Source: Isoetes taiwanensis
Lineage: Eukaryota; Streptophyta; Lycopodiopsida; Isoetales; Isoetaceae
Assembly (NCBI GenBank): GCA_021234155.1
Contig: JAJEKV010000070.1
Span: 5,899,311-5,963,310 of the forward strand
Length of the DNA: 64,000 nucleotides
Direction: 5' to 3'
How positions within the stretch are numbered: the first letter of the stretch is position 1; every line of letters begins with the position of its first letter. Of this stretch, positions 10,330 to 21,144 are shown in pieces. The translations under genes and the position numbers were made by a program. The notes under the pieces are model-generated. The model was not told where the DNA came from and made no database searches. It saw nothing but the letters and a program-made list of their open reading frames with translations.

Positions 10330-11054
10330 CGGTTCTGCGAGAATGCCATGAGGTACCAATAGCAGGTCATACGGGTATTTTTAGTACTCATGATTTGGTT
10401 TCAAAGTATTTCTATTGAAAAACTATAAGAAAAGATGTTGTTGCATTTGTGGAAAGATGTCTCGTGTGTAAAAAAACCAAAGATTCTCATGCCAAGGTAC
10501 CAGGATTATTGATGGCACTAAGTATTTTGGAAAAACCTTTTCAGCATATCAGTATGGACTTTGTTAGTGTTCCATGGAGCAGACAAGGTAATGATCAGGT
10601 TTGGACCATTGTGGACCGTCTGAGTAAGTATGCAATCTTTATTCCTTGTAAAAAGATATTAAAAGCTCATGATGCTACACAATTATTTTTTAAAGAAGTA
10701 TTTAAGAAACATGGATTGCCAGAGGTAATAATTTCTGATAGAGATTCAAAGTTTTGTAGCAAGTTTTGGAGAGCACTGTTTACAAATCTAGGTACAAGGA
10801 TGCATTTCTCCACAGCTTTCCATCCCCAGACTGATGGGCAGACGAAAGTTACTCATAGAACTCTTCTAAGCATGCTACGCAGTTTTGTACATGAGCAGGT
10901 TTCTAATTGGGAGCGGTATTTGCTAGTGGTTCAATTTGCTTATAATATGGCCACACACTCAGCCACAGGTTTCTCACCTTTTTATGTTATACAGGGACGT
11001 TTACCTTCAAGTCCTGTTATTAAAGTGGCAGAAGGTGTGATGGAGGCAGACTGA
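10330..11054 (+). pseudogene. Integrase of gypsy element 1, catalytic Glu replaced
   Basis: The H2C2 zinc motif is readable over 10345-10470 (AGHTG...CLVCKKTK), with a stop just before 10449. The core has the first Asp in HISMDFVSVPW, the second in IISDRDSKF, and HPQTDGQTK where the third acidic residue (normally Glu) should be. Lys at that place would abolish strand transfer. The core ends in VQFAYNMATHSATGFSPF, typical of the family. Confidence 0.87.
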
Positions 11055-11066
11055 GTTATTAAAGAT

Positions 11067-11668
11067 GTGGATATTGTTTTAGAATCCACCAAGGCAGCAC
11101 TCGCTGTTGCACATGAAAGGTACACTCGTCAAGTGAACAGGAAATGCAGACAGGTTCTATATCAGGTGGATGATTGGGTACTCATTAGAATCGTTAAGGA
11201 AAGACATGCTTCTTCCGAACAGAAAAAGCACAAGCTTACGAGGTTTTACAGACCTTTTAGAATCATTGAAAAGATAAATGATAATATTTACAGGCTGGAA
11301 TTTCCCGATATTTGGAACATGCATAATTCTTTTAATGTGGAATATCTCAGGCCATTTAAAGGAGTTAATCCATAATTAGTGCCGCAAGCATCAGAACCAG
11401 TGTTAGTGGATGATAATACTGTGTATCAACCTGAGATGATTATGAGGCATAAGGGTCGTGGTACTAATCGCAGATATTTGGTAAAGTATAAGGAGGTGCC
11501 ACATACCGAAGCAGAATGGAAATCAGAGGATTATTTCAAGCATTACTTACATTCGTTGGAAGCTTACAGGGAAGTCTATCTACGCAATGAATATAACAGG
11601 CCTATATTACTTCGGGGGGGGCGTCTACTTTGCCAACTGAGGACAGTTGATTCTTTACCCCGGCAGGC
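11067..11668 (+). pseudogene. Integrase C-terminus and chromodomain of gypsy element 1
   Basis: The 11067-11375 part is the integrase C-terminal region with a GPF/Y-like block (FYRPFRIIEKINDNIYRLEFP). The next frame (11379-11687) carries a chromodomain-like stretch, RRYLVKYKEVPHTEAEWKSE followed by an amphipathic helix ending LEAYRE. Such a domain steers insertion to marked chromatin. A run of eight G at 11614-11621 may be a displaced polypurine tract. Confidence 0.75.
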
Positions 11669-12248
11669 TGTTACGAATACATTCTAAAAGTTAGAATGTT
11701 ATGAGAAAAGTCCAGACGTTTATACAACATGGCATTAGAATTAGCTATTCTAATTGTCATGCCAATCATAGTGCACCATAGAATTAGCTACTCTATTATT
11801 GGTTATCTATGATTGGAGGAGATTAAAGAATAGATGATGCTAATCTTAATCTGGTGTATTACAGGAGCTAGAGCCAATAATGGATGAGAGGACGAGAATA
11901 GACTTTTGGTGATTTATAAGGACATGTTGTAGAACAATGTTGGAACATTGATTGTCTCATAAAGATCGGCTCTGTGAAGGATTGCATCATAGTTCCGGGG
12001 AGGAACTAGAGGCGGCTCTGTGAAGGATTGCATCATAGTTCCGGGGAGGAACTAGAGGCGGAGTCTTGGATGCTCCTAGCTGATTACTTCGTTGTTTTAG
12101 AAGTGCTAGTTCCATGGTCGGGTGGTTGGACTCATTCTCAACTCCTGTTGTTCCTTGTATTCTTTATACTGAATAAAGAATTTCTTTTACGCTTGTGTAT
12201 GTCACATCTATTTTTTCCTCAATTGCTTTTTAGCCCTTATTCATAAAA
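11669..12248 (+). repeat. 3' LTR of gypsy element 1
   Basis: It matches the 5' LTR but is 69 bp longer. One cause is a tandem duplication of about 45 bp (GGCTCTGTGAAGGATTGCAT... twice at about 11969-12059). The other is an insert of about 24 bp near its end. It ends CATAAAA just before the GAGTG duplication at 12249. Confidence 0.87.
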
Positions 12249-12270
12249 GAGTGGCTCGGCAATGAACTAG
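12249..12270 (+). pseudogene. Displaced 3' end of the Rep-like gene
   Basis: After the second copy of the target duplication, the sequence continues the frame left at 6180. It adds Gly-Ser-Ala-Met-Asn and reaches TAG at 12268-12270. Without the gypsy element, the final exon would end here. Confidence 0.65.
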
Positions 12271-13740
12271 TTCTCTTATATGTTTTGCTGTTTATATTTT
12301 GTTATTTGTATGTGAGGTTGTGATCCAGGTTCATGTGGATTTCTGTTGTAGTGCTTGCAGGAGAAATATATAAAAGTTTTCAATGGTTAATAAGGTTTAC
12401 TTCTCCAAATTTAGAAATATTATCCTTTGGAGATATACTATCTCGAAGGCTAACAAGGTAAGGTTGTCGGTCTTTGCTTCAGCTGATAACCAAAAATGTG
12501 TCATCTCGGTTCTGAAGCCAGATATTTGGCATGTAAGGCCTCAGCCCGGCCACCTCATCGAGCTTATATGGGTGGAATAGTACTGATAGTTAGTTATTAG
12601 TACTCCTCCAGTACTGATAACTAGTTATAAGCATGCACCAATAGTGATAACCAAAAAACAAGGCTCTAGTTTACACATGAGCGCTGATAAGATTATCTTC
12701 TCCACTTATAATATATGTCAATGGTTAATAAGAGCACAAAAGGTATGGTTCTTGTAGATATTTTCCTGTTACTTGAAATGGTTGGAAATTCTACTATTCT
12801 ATGTTCTTTTGCAAATGGGATTCTAAGATTGTTCCTACTCATAGACTGAGCCCGTACATGTTTAATTGGTAGATGTGAAAAGCTCTATGTCTTCTAAAGT
12901 TGGTGAGATACGAATGATATGCTTCAATGCCATTGACATGAAGTAAGTCTATAGGCTGATCCAAATTTGTAAGCCTTTTACAACATTAAAAGGTATATTG
13001 AAGCCAGTGAACAAGACCTTTAACTAGTCGAGTCATACATGAGATTATACTTAGATTGTTCAAGAATCTAAAAATGACAATAGTATTCAACATCAATAAA
13101 ATGAGAACCCCCTATTGATTGTAGGGTGGTGGTGGTGATGAAGGATATGTCTGTTAAGTAAATTGAAGCTACTGCTTGGGATCAAGTATTATTAACGAGA
13201 AAAAAAGCAAATTAAGAACTGTATGAGTGCGGAGAGCCCATTATTGCAATCACATGAGCAAAAGTAAATGACTATGCAACTAAATCTTTAATTACTCTTC
13301 AATTAATTCAGGTGCAAATACATCCTCTTAGGACATAATCTGTTAGAGAAGAAAAAAAAATATTTATGTTTCACTTTCAATGTCTTCATAGCCATTATTT
13401 GTAAACGCTGAAATTTGTGCCAAACTTATCAGTGAGGTATCGTTAAGAGATGTAATTAAGGGCTACAATATTGAATATATGAAATATGATGTTATTTATG
13501 ATCCACCATGTTTATTGAGGTCTAGAAGTTGTCAATGTAGTACCTGCGCAATGCTCATGTAAAAGAATGTTTATGTAGGTAAAAGCATGCTACAGATGTC
13601 ATTCTCATAACCTGGCAAAGTACCTAAGCTAGATACTTCAAAATTGGTATTTTCTCCTTTGTTCTTTTGATTAAAACCAGTTCAAGTTCAACAGAAAAAT
13701 AAAAGACATGTTAATTGAGCTTAAAGATAATATTATTGGA
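12271..13740. other. AT-rich flank, no gene recognised
   Basis: This is probably the 3' flank of the Rep-like element followed by ordinary intergenic DNA. GATAACTAGTTATA-like phrases recur between 12590 and 12650. I see no open frame with a known domain. Confidence 0.4.
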
Positions 13741-13749
13741 GATGGAATG

Positions 13750-14580
13750 AATGAATGAATGAATGGATGAATGCATTTTTATCGTCCACGGAGACCAATT
13801 GGCCTGTGGGACCCAAACAAAGAGAATAACAAGCGAAATACTTGTATCCATTTTAAAACTTATTGTTTAATTGTATTGTATTGATCATGCTCCGTCGAAC
13901 CTTGAATTGAGACATCACACAAGTATCATACCCAACATTGCGTACTCTTTTCATATGATATTTTATATGGTATAGCCAGACATGCTTTTACTCGTGTAAT
14001 TTTATCACAATAGTCAGACCACACAAGAGCTTGATTTTAAGACGTAGATGAGAAGCTATTCGGTTGTAGAACAAAGCAAATACTATGCAAAAAGCTTACA
14101 CACATTCAAACATTTTATGATATGGTGCAATAAACCTTTCTAAAAAAGCTTCCAATTCAGGATTACAATCAAGTAAGAGACATATAGTGATTAAGTACCA
14201 AAATAAATACATTGCTGAAAGAATTGACAATTATAAACAACCACCTGATGAAGCACACCGTCCAAAAGTTTACACCATTGCTTGAACGAGTCTATGGTAG
14301 CTAGGAGTTTATTATCATATTATATCTTATATTATAATGTTTTAGTGCAAGCAATGGACCACGCCCTAACTTGGACGGTTCAGATTTATTCTGGCCACGT
14401 GGCATCATCTTGCCCTTTCTTCCAACTTACCTTTGTTTATGTTAGATTCGTTTCGGCCAGAAGCAACAGCAAAGATTATGCCACACCAGAAGTTTTCAAG
14501 AGTTTTTTTTAGCTTCAGCCCCTTCCCATAGGCCAGTTGGTCTCCGTGGACGATAAAATCATATTCTATTCTATTCTCAG
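13750..14580. mobile_element. Non-autonomous element with long terminal inverted repeats and microsatellite ends
   Basis: The left terminus at about 13776-13813 reads TTTATCGTCCACGGAGACCA and on to GGCCTGTGGGA. The right terminus at about 14522-14562 is its inverted counterpart, TCCCATAGGCCAGTTGGTC and on to CGATAAAATCAT. The outer edges are simple repeats: (GAAT)n on the left (13745-13768) and (TTCTA)n on the right (14563-14577). There is no coding capacity and no clear target duplication. The superfamily is not known. Confidence 0.65.
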
Positions 14581-15589
14581 TGCCGCCATAGCCATCCTCC
14601 GCCCTGCCCTTTCTTCAGGCATGCTTTTTGCCTTTCATAGTGAGTAGAAAGTCAATTTTGTTTTGGGCATGATGTTTTGAAGGCATGGAGTTGCTTGAAG
14701 ATTTATTGATTTTCCTTTGATATTTACGGTGGATTTCTTCAAGATTGTAGACGTCCATCACATGTATCAGCTTCAAGGTCAAAGCTGGGTGGTTATAGGA
14801 TTGTCAAGCAGGTGTTTCAAGAGAAAAAAGGGCAAAAAAACCCGTAAGGCATGGGCTTGGCCGATAGCAGCTATGGCTTTGATGCAAAGGATGACAGTGC
14901 TTTGAAGCAGAAGGTTTTTATGGCTTATTGCGCATGCATCTAGAAATTTTTTATTCTCCATTTTTGACATAAATGAACATTTAAATTCTGACCATTGACA
15001 TGTCGTTATTGGGGTTTGGTTTGCAGAGGATCTTAGAGCTGCGGGATTCAGTAGTTGCAGGATTCAGTAGAATAGGTATGGCTTAGTCTCGAGACAAACT
15101 GTATGCTCTATTTAATGTATGCTAGAAGCTGCATTTCCTCTGTAGGTAATCTTCTTACAGTTTTTGAGTTTTGGTTCTTTATCTAGGGCTACTTGACCTT
15201 CCAATCCTGTTCCTACGATACATTTTTCGGGTTTTGAAAGTGGAACTGCTTGACGTTTATAGCCTGCCAATTAAACCCAAAATCCAGACCTGTGTGATAT
15301 TCTGAAATGATGTTGGGCAGAACTTGGAGCACATGTTGCCATCCTTGCAGCACATGTATTGCTATCAAATCTTTGTACCTTAGAAATAAGGAACGTTGGT
15401 TTGCGAGGAACATCGATGGTTTTGGCTGAACCTGTATATGCAGTTTGCAAAGGGATCCATACGAAATCCATACTACTGAAATCTCCCTCAACTTTCTCAT
15501 GTGTGGATTCTGAATTTAAGCTCCAATCTATTTGGCCCTATGCTCCCTGCAAGTTTGGAATGCTACCATAGTTCGTGGATCTTAGAATT
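14581..15589. other. Intergenic DNA, no gene recognised
   Basis: Overlapping short ORFs on both strands at 15213-15571 have no known domain. I see nothing else to report. Confidence 0.4.
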
Positions 15590-18500
15590 GGAGGATAGCA
15601 AGGTAATGTTCTTCCAAGTCGCTCGATACTTCAGTCTCCTTGACGGTGGCTCCTCTTTGATGTAGAGGTTGACTTTGTTCGTTAGAGGCCTCTCAATGCT
15701 GGTGGCTTTGATGGTGTAGTTGATCACTTGAAATCTTCCATGCCGCTTTTTAAAAGCCTGAAGGTGGCGCCGTTTGGAAAAGATCTTTCATCTTGAACTC
15801 TTTGTCTTGACAGCTAAAGGACGACTCTGGATCCGATATTGTTTCTTCGACTCCATCGACGTCTCATACGTCGAGTCCTCTTGTCGTTATCATGTTGCCC
15901 GAAGAGTGTTGAGGATGTTGATTGCTTCACCCCTGCAAATTGCCTGACATCTCTTCCTTTGATCTGTTACGCTATGGGAGGGAAGGAATAACAAGGGAAC
16001 TATACATGCAAAGCATATAGCTTACATAATTACAATTACTACTAGAGCTATTAGGTCCCCCTTGTGCCTCCCTTCGAGTTGCACACCTACTCCTTGGCAA
16101 TGTCATCGGTGTTCCTCCCGGTGCAATGATGTTGACGTCAGCTCGTACTCCGGGGTAACTTGTTGATATACTTGGGCCCTCCGGTGTTTGTCGGCTATGG
16201 CACAACACGCTTTGCATCACATTCTAACTAAAGATGTGCTGGTCGTTGATGCTTCCACATTTCGGTCTGCTTCCTGATCCTGTTCTTGGGCGGTAATTGC
16301 TCCATCTTCATGATGCTTGAAGCTATTTGGAGGCGTCTCTTGAGGTTGTGCGCGATTCCTTTGACTATACTCCTCTGGAGTTGTTCTTTGAATCGTCGAT
16401 CCTTGGGTTCGCCAAGTTGCATGCAATTCCCCGTGCAAGTCATCGGCTCAGCTCACCTAGTTGCTTCTCCATCGAGCTTCCAATTTTACTTGTTTGATCC
16501 CCTCGATCACATGGCTTGGACGTTGTCAAGTTCCACAGTGCTATGCCATCTTCTTGTCTTGAGGTACCTTCCGGTGACTTTGATTGTACTTGTCAGTTTT
16601 GATCCTCCTCTTGCCTCTAGGGAGCTCGTGGAAGAAGTCGGTTGCTAGCAGTTCTCCAGCTTTCAGTTCCTGACCTTTATCCCTCTATGCATGTCGGGCT
16701 CTCTGGCACGTAAAGCATCATGGCTCTCCTCCCTGCTGGCTATGTTGTCGGGATGATGGATCCTTATATCTGCGCAGCTTGACCCTTGAGTTGAAGAAGT
16801 ACCTGCCTTAGATATACTCTTGTCGTTGAATAGCCTGGCTATTATCTTGAACTCTCTTTTTGCCGGAGGTGCTTCAGTTGCTATCCTTGTCGTTAAGGTA
16901 TCGAATGCTTCTACCTTGGGCGTTTGATGTCCCCATGTCGGAGATACGATCGGCTTCTTCTCTTCTAATTACTGGTAGGAGTACCTGACGAAGCCATCAC
17001 CTAGTTGTTGAAGGCATATCTTCTCGTCGCGTGTCATAGCGCATCACCCTATATTACCACAAGGTGAAATTATGGTCGTCGAGATGTTGCCTTCTTAGTT
17101 GGCTCGTTGATGTCGGGTCGTTCCTCCTTCTATTGTTGAGGCCACTCGTGTCATAAGTTCGTCAAGTGTTGCTACTGCCACAAGAGGTAGTGTTGCGCCC
17201 TAACGATGTCCTGGTGCAGCGCTGATGACCTTGACATGACCGATGTTGTCTCTTATTCTGACATTGGGTGGACGAGAGGTCTTCTACTTGAGGGCACTTC
17301 CCGAAGTGTTTGGAGTCGAAGGTTTGCCTGGGCTCTGGTCGTTTCTCCCTCATACTTGCTCTTCCATTTTGATCTTGGGCTATAGTTGTGCTTCGTTGCT
17401 TCCTCGTTTGGTAGTCGAAGTGAAGGAGCTTCTTGATCTAAGCGCTAAATCCGTAAAACATGACTCTAAACTCATGTTTCTCCACTATATATGTGAACAC
17501 CTGAGATATACAATAGACATATACGCATTTACATTGGGATTTTAATTTTCAAAACAACTACGAAGATCTACTTAAATGTTTATACTCATTTAGGGTTTCC
17601 CCTCCTCCTATCGCGTTTGATTCTTCGGTTTTGCTGCATCTTTTTTCGTTCTGGTTGACTTCGGGATTCCTTGAGATGCTGCTACTATTGTTGACCTTTA
17701 TGTCTGATCTGAGCTCGTCACCCCAAGTTGCGAAGAGTGTTCGTCGATGTGATCCCTTGAAAAAGATGCTCCTCCTTAATGTGTATGTCCATCGTGAGGA
17801 ATGCGGTGACCGCTCAACGTCCCTACATGCGGTGTGTCGTTGCAAGGTTGCTGATGTGCGGTGCCGTTGTTCGCTTGAGTAGGATCACCTGGCTGTTGCA
17901 GTCAGACATTCTTGAATGTCTTCGAAGCTCTGAGATCGTGGTCGGTAGGCAGGCATTGTCATTCCTCCGCAGGTTGAATTTCTAAGTGCGACTCCTGTTG
18001 CTTGGGCTTTGCTTCATTCCGAGGTGCCTCTGTGCCTGGAAGTGTGGTCATCTCTATTGCACCTACCATAGTTCCTTCTAGTCGCCTTTGCGTGATTTAT
18101 ACCTACTGGCTAGGTCGTCTCCTCCGTCCTTTGGGTCCTATCCATTCGAGTCTCGCACTCCTTGGCTGACGTGGTAAAGTCGTCCTTCCTTTGGTTTCTA
18201 GGTGTTTCTGGAACTGAACTCTTGTTCGAACGAAATATTCTCCTTCTTGATCTTGCCCCTAATGCTGATATAGGCCTTCAAGTCGGACATGTTCCTTCCC
18301 TGATATGCGTCTCCTCCCCCTCATGGTCTCCTACTTTTTGGAACCGATGAAAATTCTCCTGCTAGTGCAAGGGAGCTGAAAGCTCGTCCTGGTGAGCCTT
18401 AGGTGCTTTGTGGTTGCCTAGCTTGGTTGCTCCTTTTGTTGACGTTACATGACATTCGCTTGAGCTGCTGGGCTGCAAGGTCGTGGTGGTCCTCCTCTAG

Positions 18501-19060
18501 TTTCTATGCGCTCCTGTGTCACTATGATTCTCCTTTCGATGACCTTAGCTCGCGATGCTAATGCAGCATCGATGTCTCACGTCTTCCTGCACCTGTATTT
18601 TGCTGCCTTGCGTTCTTCCATTTGAAACTCATGTGCGTCGCGAGTTGGTGAAGGCGTCGAGATTCTCTTTCTGATGTGAGCTCGTGGACGTGGTAGCCGG
18701 GGGGTTGACATCTAGAAGATTCTTGATGCCGTTGGTTACCAAATATTCTTCCCATTTGATGAAGATTGATGATAGGCCAGTGGTGTCCTGTTCTACTCGT
18801 TTGTCGGTTGAGGTGTTTGTCGTTGTGCTTCTCTCTCTTGGGTCTGCATTTTCGGTCTCCTCTCCTTATCTGTCTGTAGATCGGCTTGGTCCTCGATGTC
18901 TTCAAGAAGTTGCGCCTCTAGTTCTTCTGTGGCTCTGGCCCTGTACGTCGAAAGCAACGCTCGTATTTCTAGAGTCTAAGGGTCTACTTGAAGGGCTCTC
19001 CTACAACATTCTTGGCTCTATAAGCAAGCAAGATGGCTCGAGCAGCATTACTGGAGACAT
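15590..19060. other. GC- and CpG-rich block without ORFs, probable degraded retroelement internal DNA
   Basis: The base composition changes sharply to C/T-rich on the plus strand with many TCG and CG steps, unlike the AT-rich DNA on both sides. Minus-strand frames are Lys/Arg/Gln-rich and fairly low in stops but carry no domain I know. The block ends where the AT-rich leader of the minus-strand LTR element at 19-22.7 kb begins, and it may be that element's distal internal region. The assignment is tentative. Confidence 0.4.
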
Positions 19061-19687
19061 CTAAAATCTACAAGTCTATGGACATTAGGACGTGTGGTAT
19101 GGCATGAAATGAAGTTTGTTTTGCAAAGCCTTCATGATGTTTGAGGCATACTCTAAGGTCCTAGCAAAGTTGGTTTGGAGGGGGTCCAATCTCTACACAT
19201 GGAGTGACTTGGGCAGCTCTAGACTCTAGCTCCTTTCTAGATATCCTGGCAATAGGGAGTGTCAATGTGGCGGCTATATAAGTCAAGCTCTATTAGAAGG
19301 ACACGGAATTAGGTCAAGGGTTATGCCTTTGGCATGAGCAGAGGTGATGTAGGAACAGTTGAATTTGGGTTGCTATGCTGAGGTCTAGATGATTATAACA
19401 AAGGGGTGTTCTTGAGCACTTCTATCTAGGAGTAAGGCATCATCTTTGAGCCGAGAGCAATACTTGCGAGGTACTAATGGGGTATGCTTCTATTTACAAA
19501 CAAACCACAGTTTGGAAAAACAATTCAACGGTTTGAGCAATTTTGGTCATTTTGAGCTGGGGTTTTGACATTTCTATCAAAAATGTATTATAGACTGTCT
19601 AACGATCCTATTACAACAAATTTCAGGCGATTTGGAGCTCTGTAGCTCAAGTTATGGAGGTTCAAAGTTTGGATGTCTCATGGTATG

Positions 19688-20940
19688 CACTGGGAGGCAA
19701 AATCAAAATTTGGTTTTGGGTCTGGGCGCACACCGTGAGACATTGGGCCCAATTTGGTCAAAACTTATCTAAACAAGGTGAACTAAGGGTAAAAACATGA
19801 TAATCTCGCCGAGATATGCAAGATTGACCCCTTACTTGGTCGATTTGGAGATTTTTAGGACTAGTTTAGGACTAGTTTAGGTATGAAGGTCTCACGGTGT
19901 GCGCTGGGAGGCAAAACCAAAATCTGATTTTTGGCCTGGGTGCATACCGTGAGACATTGGGCACTATTTGGCCTACAAATGTCCAAATTTACTAAAACAA
20001 AGGGCAATTGTTGCTAATTCAACCTAATTAACATCAATTATGCACATATAACTTACAACGAAACACTTTGTTCTCCTTTAATGTGGCTGGCGAGGTGCAT
20101 GTCTTTCTTCATTAAGGTCACCCTCTTGGTGTGTACAGTGCAGACTGTTGAGTCTTCAAAATGTTGGACCAGCTTCTGCTCTGCTGCTTCTTGAACCTTG
20201 GCCTCCCGCTCTCGTTCTGCCCTCTCCTCTTCTTGTATCTCCTGCTCTATCTGCTCGTACACTTCTCGGGTCTCTTCATCCATTGAACCCGGAGATCCAA
20301 TGTCCTCTTTCTCGGTGCTTGGTTGATCCCCGGGATCCCTACTCCTGGCTGGCTGGTCCCCTTCACATTGGCTTGGAGGAACTCCCTACCTCCAGTTTGG
20401 GTTGAAGTCCTCGTCGTCGAATCATCGGAGGAGGCCGCTGGTCGGCTGGGTGGATTCCTTGATGACCACCTTGGCGTTCGGGGTCTTCTTCGTCTTTTAA
20501 GCTTGGGCTCCTCCATGCCTTTGCCCTTCCGCTTCTTGTTTTCTTGGCCTCCTTGGCCTCACGGCGTCATTTAAGCCTTTTAGGAAGTCGAAGCGATGCA
20601 TTTTGGTGCTCGCCATGTCGACGGAGGTCGGGCACCCTAAAATCGCCTCGAAATCTTGAGCAAATTTCTAAACAGGAAGTCTACAAATGAGGGAGGGGGG
20701 ATCTAGGTCTATTTATAGTTTGGGCAATTTTAGGTCAAATTCTAAGTTACTCTTAGAATTCTAACTAATCTAGCTAATCTAACTAATTCTTACCTTAAAA
20801 CTCGATCTAGCATGTTAGCTCGTTAAAATTCATCATGTTTCAAGGTGATTATGGCCCATGTCTCCGCGATTGTCTTGTTGGGAGGCAAAACCGCAATTTG
20901 GTTTTTGCACCGGCGCATACCGTGAGACCTTTGCTACTTT
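19688..20940. repeat. Three dispersed copies of a ~75-bp repeat with self-complementary ends
   Basis: Copies lie at about 19682-19765, 19888-19975 and 20862-20930. Each has a centre reading GGGAGGCAAAA then a TTTGG/CTGATTTTTGG-like segment and ends in CGCAYACCGTGAGAC. The first two copies start with the near-complement, CTCAYGGTRTGC. They could therefore fold into stem-loops with about 15-bp stems. The copies surround the ORF of the minus-strand LTR element. Confidence 0.75.
20053..20616 (-). pseudogene. Unknown ORF of the minus-strand LTR element, two in-frame stops
   Basis: From an ATG at 20616 one frame continues to the stop at 20053, about 187 codons, with two internal stops near 20500 and 20400. 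It starts MASTKMHRFDFLKG. It is basic in the first third, then Pro/Ser/Asp-rich, and then forms a highly charged probable coiled coil (REVYEQIEQEIQEEERAERE). It lies where gag is expected after the primer site but shows no gag core or zinc knuckle. Function unknown. Confidence 0.55.
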
Positions 20941-21131
20941 AGGTCAATTTTTTTTTTTTTTTATCAACTTTTTAGTTTTCTTGGTTCTTCAATTCTTCTA
21001 ACTGTTACTAGCTTAGCATATACTACAAAAATGAGAAAAAAATTTCCCACTTTTTCAAGGTTTGAGAATCCTACTAAGTTAGTACTACTCGGAGCATGGT
21101 CAATGCTTTGCTCTTGGTCACCAAGAACATT

Positions 21132-21143
21132 GCTCTGATACCA
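21132..21143 (-). promoter_or_regulatory. tRNA-iMet primer-binding site (minus-strand LTR element)
   Basis: The plus strand reads GCTCTGATACCA. Its complement is the plant-typical TGGTATCAGAGC, one base from the LTR edge at 21145. This fixes the element's orientation as minus. Confidence 0.93.
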
Positions 21144-21144
21144 C

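Larger units (their letters stand above)
6181..12248 (+). mobile_element. Ty3/gypsy LTR retrotransposon (chromovirus-like), inserted in the Rep-like gene
   Basis: The element is bounded by LTRs at 6181-6691 and 11669-12248 and flanked by a perfect 5-bp duplication GAGTG (6176-6180 and 12249-12253). The internal order is gag, protease, reverse transcriptase, RNase H, integrase and chromodomain, which defines Ty3/gypsy. The LTRs begin TGTTACG and end near CGTAAAA or CATAAAA, close to the expected inverted CGTAACA. The coding part is full of frameshifts and stops. The integrase has lost its catalytic glutamate, and the reverse transcriptase contains a foreign LINE piece. The element cannot be autonomous. 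Confidence 0.9.
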
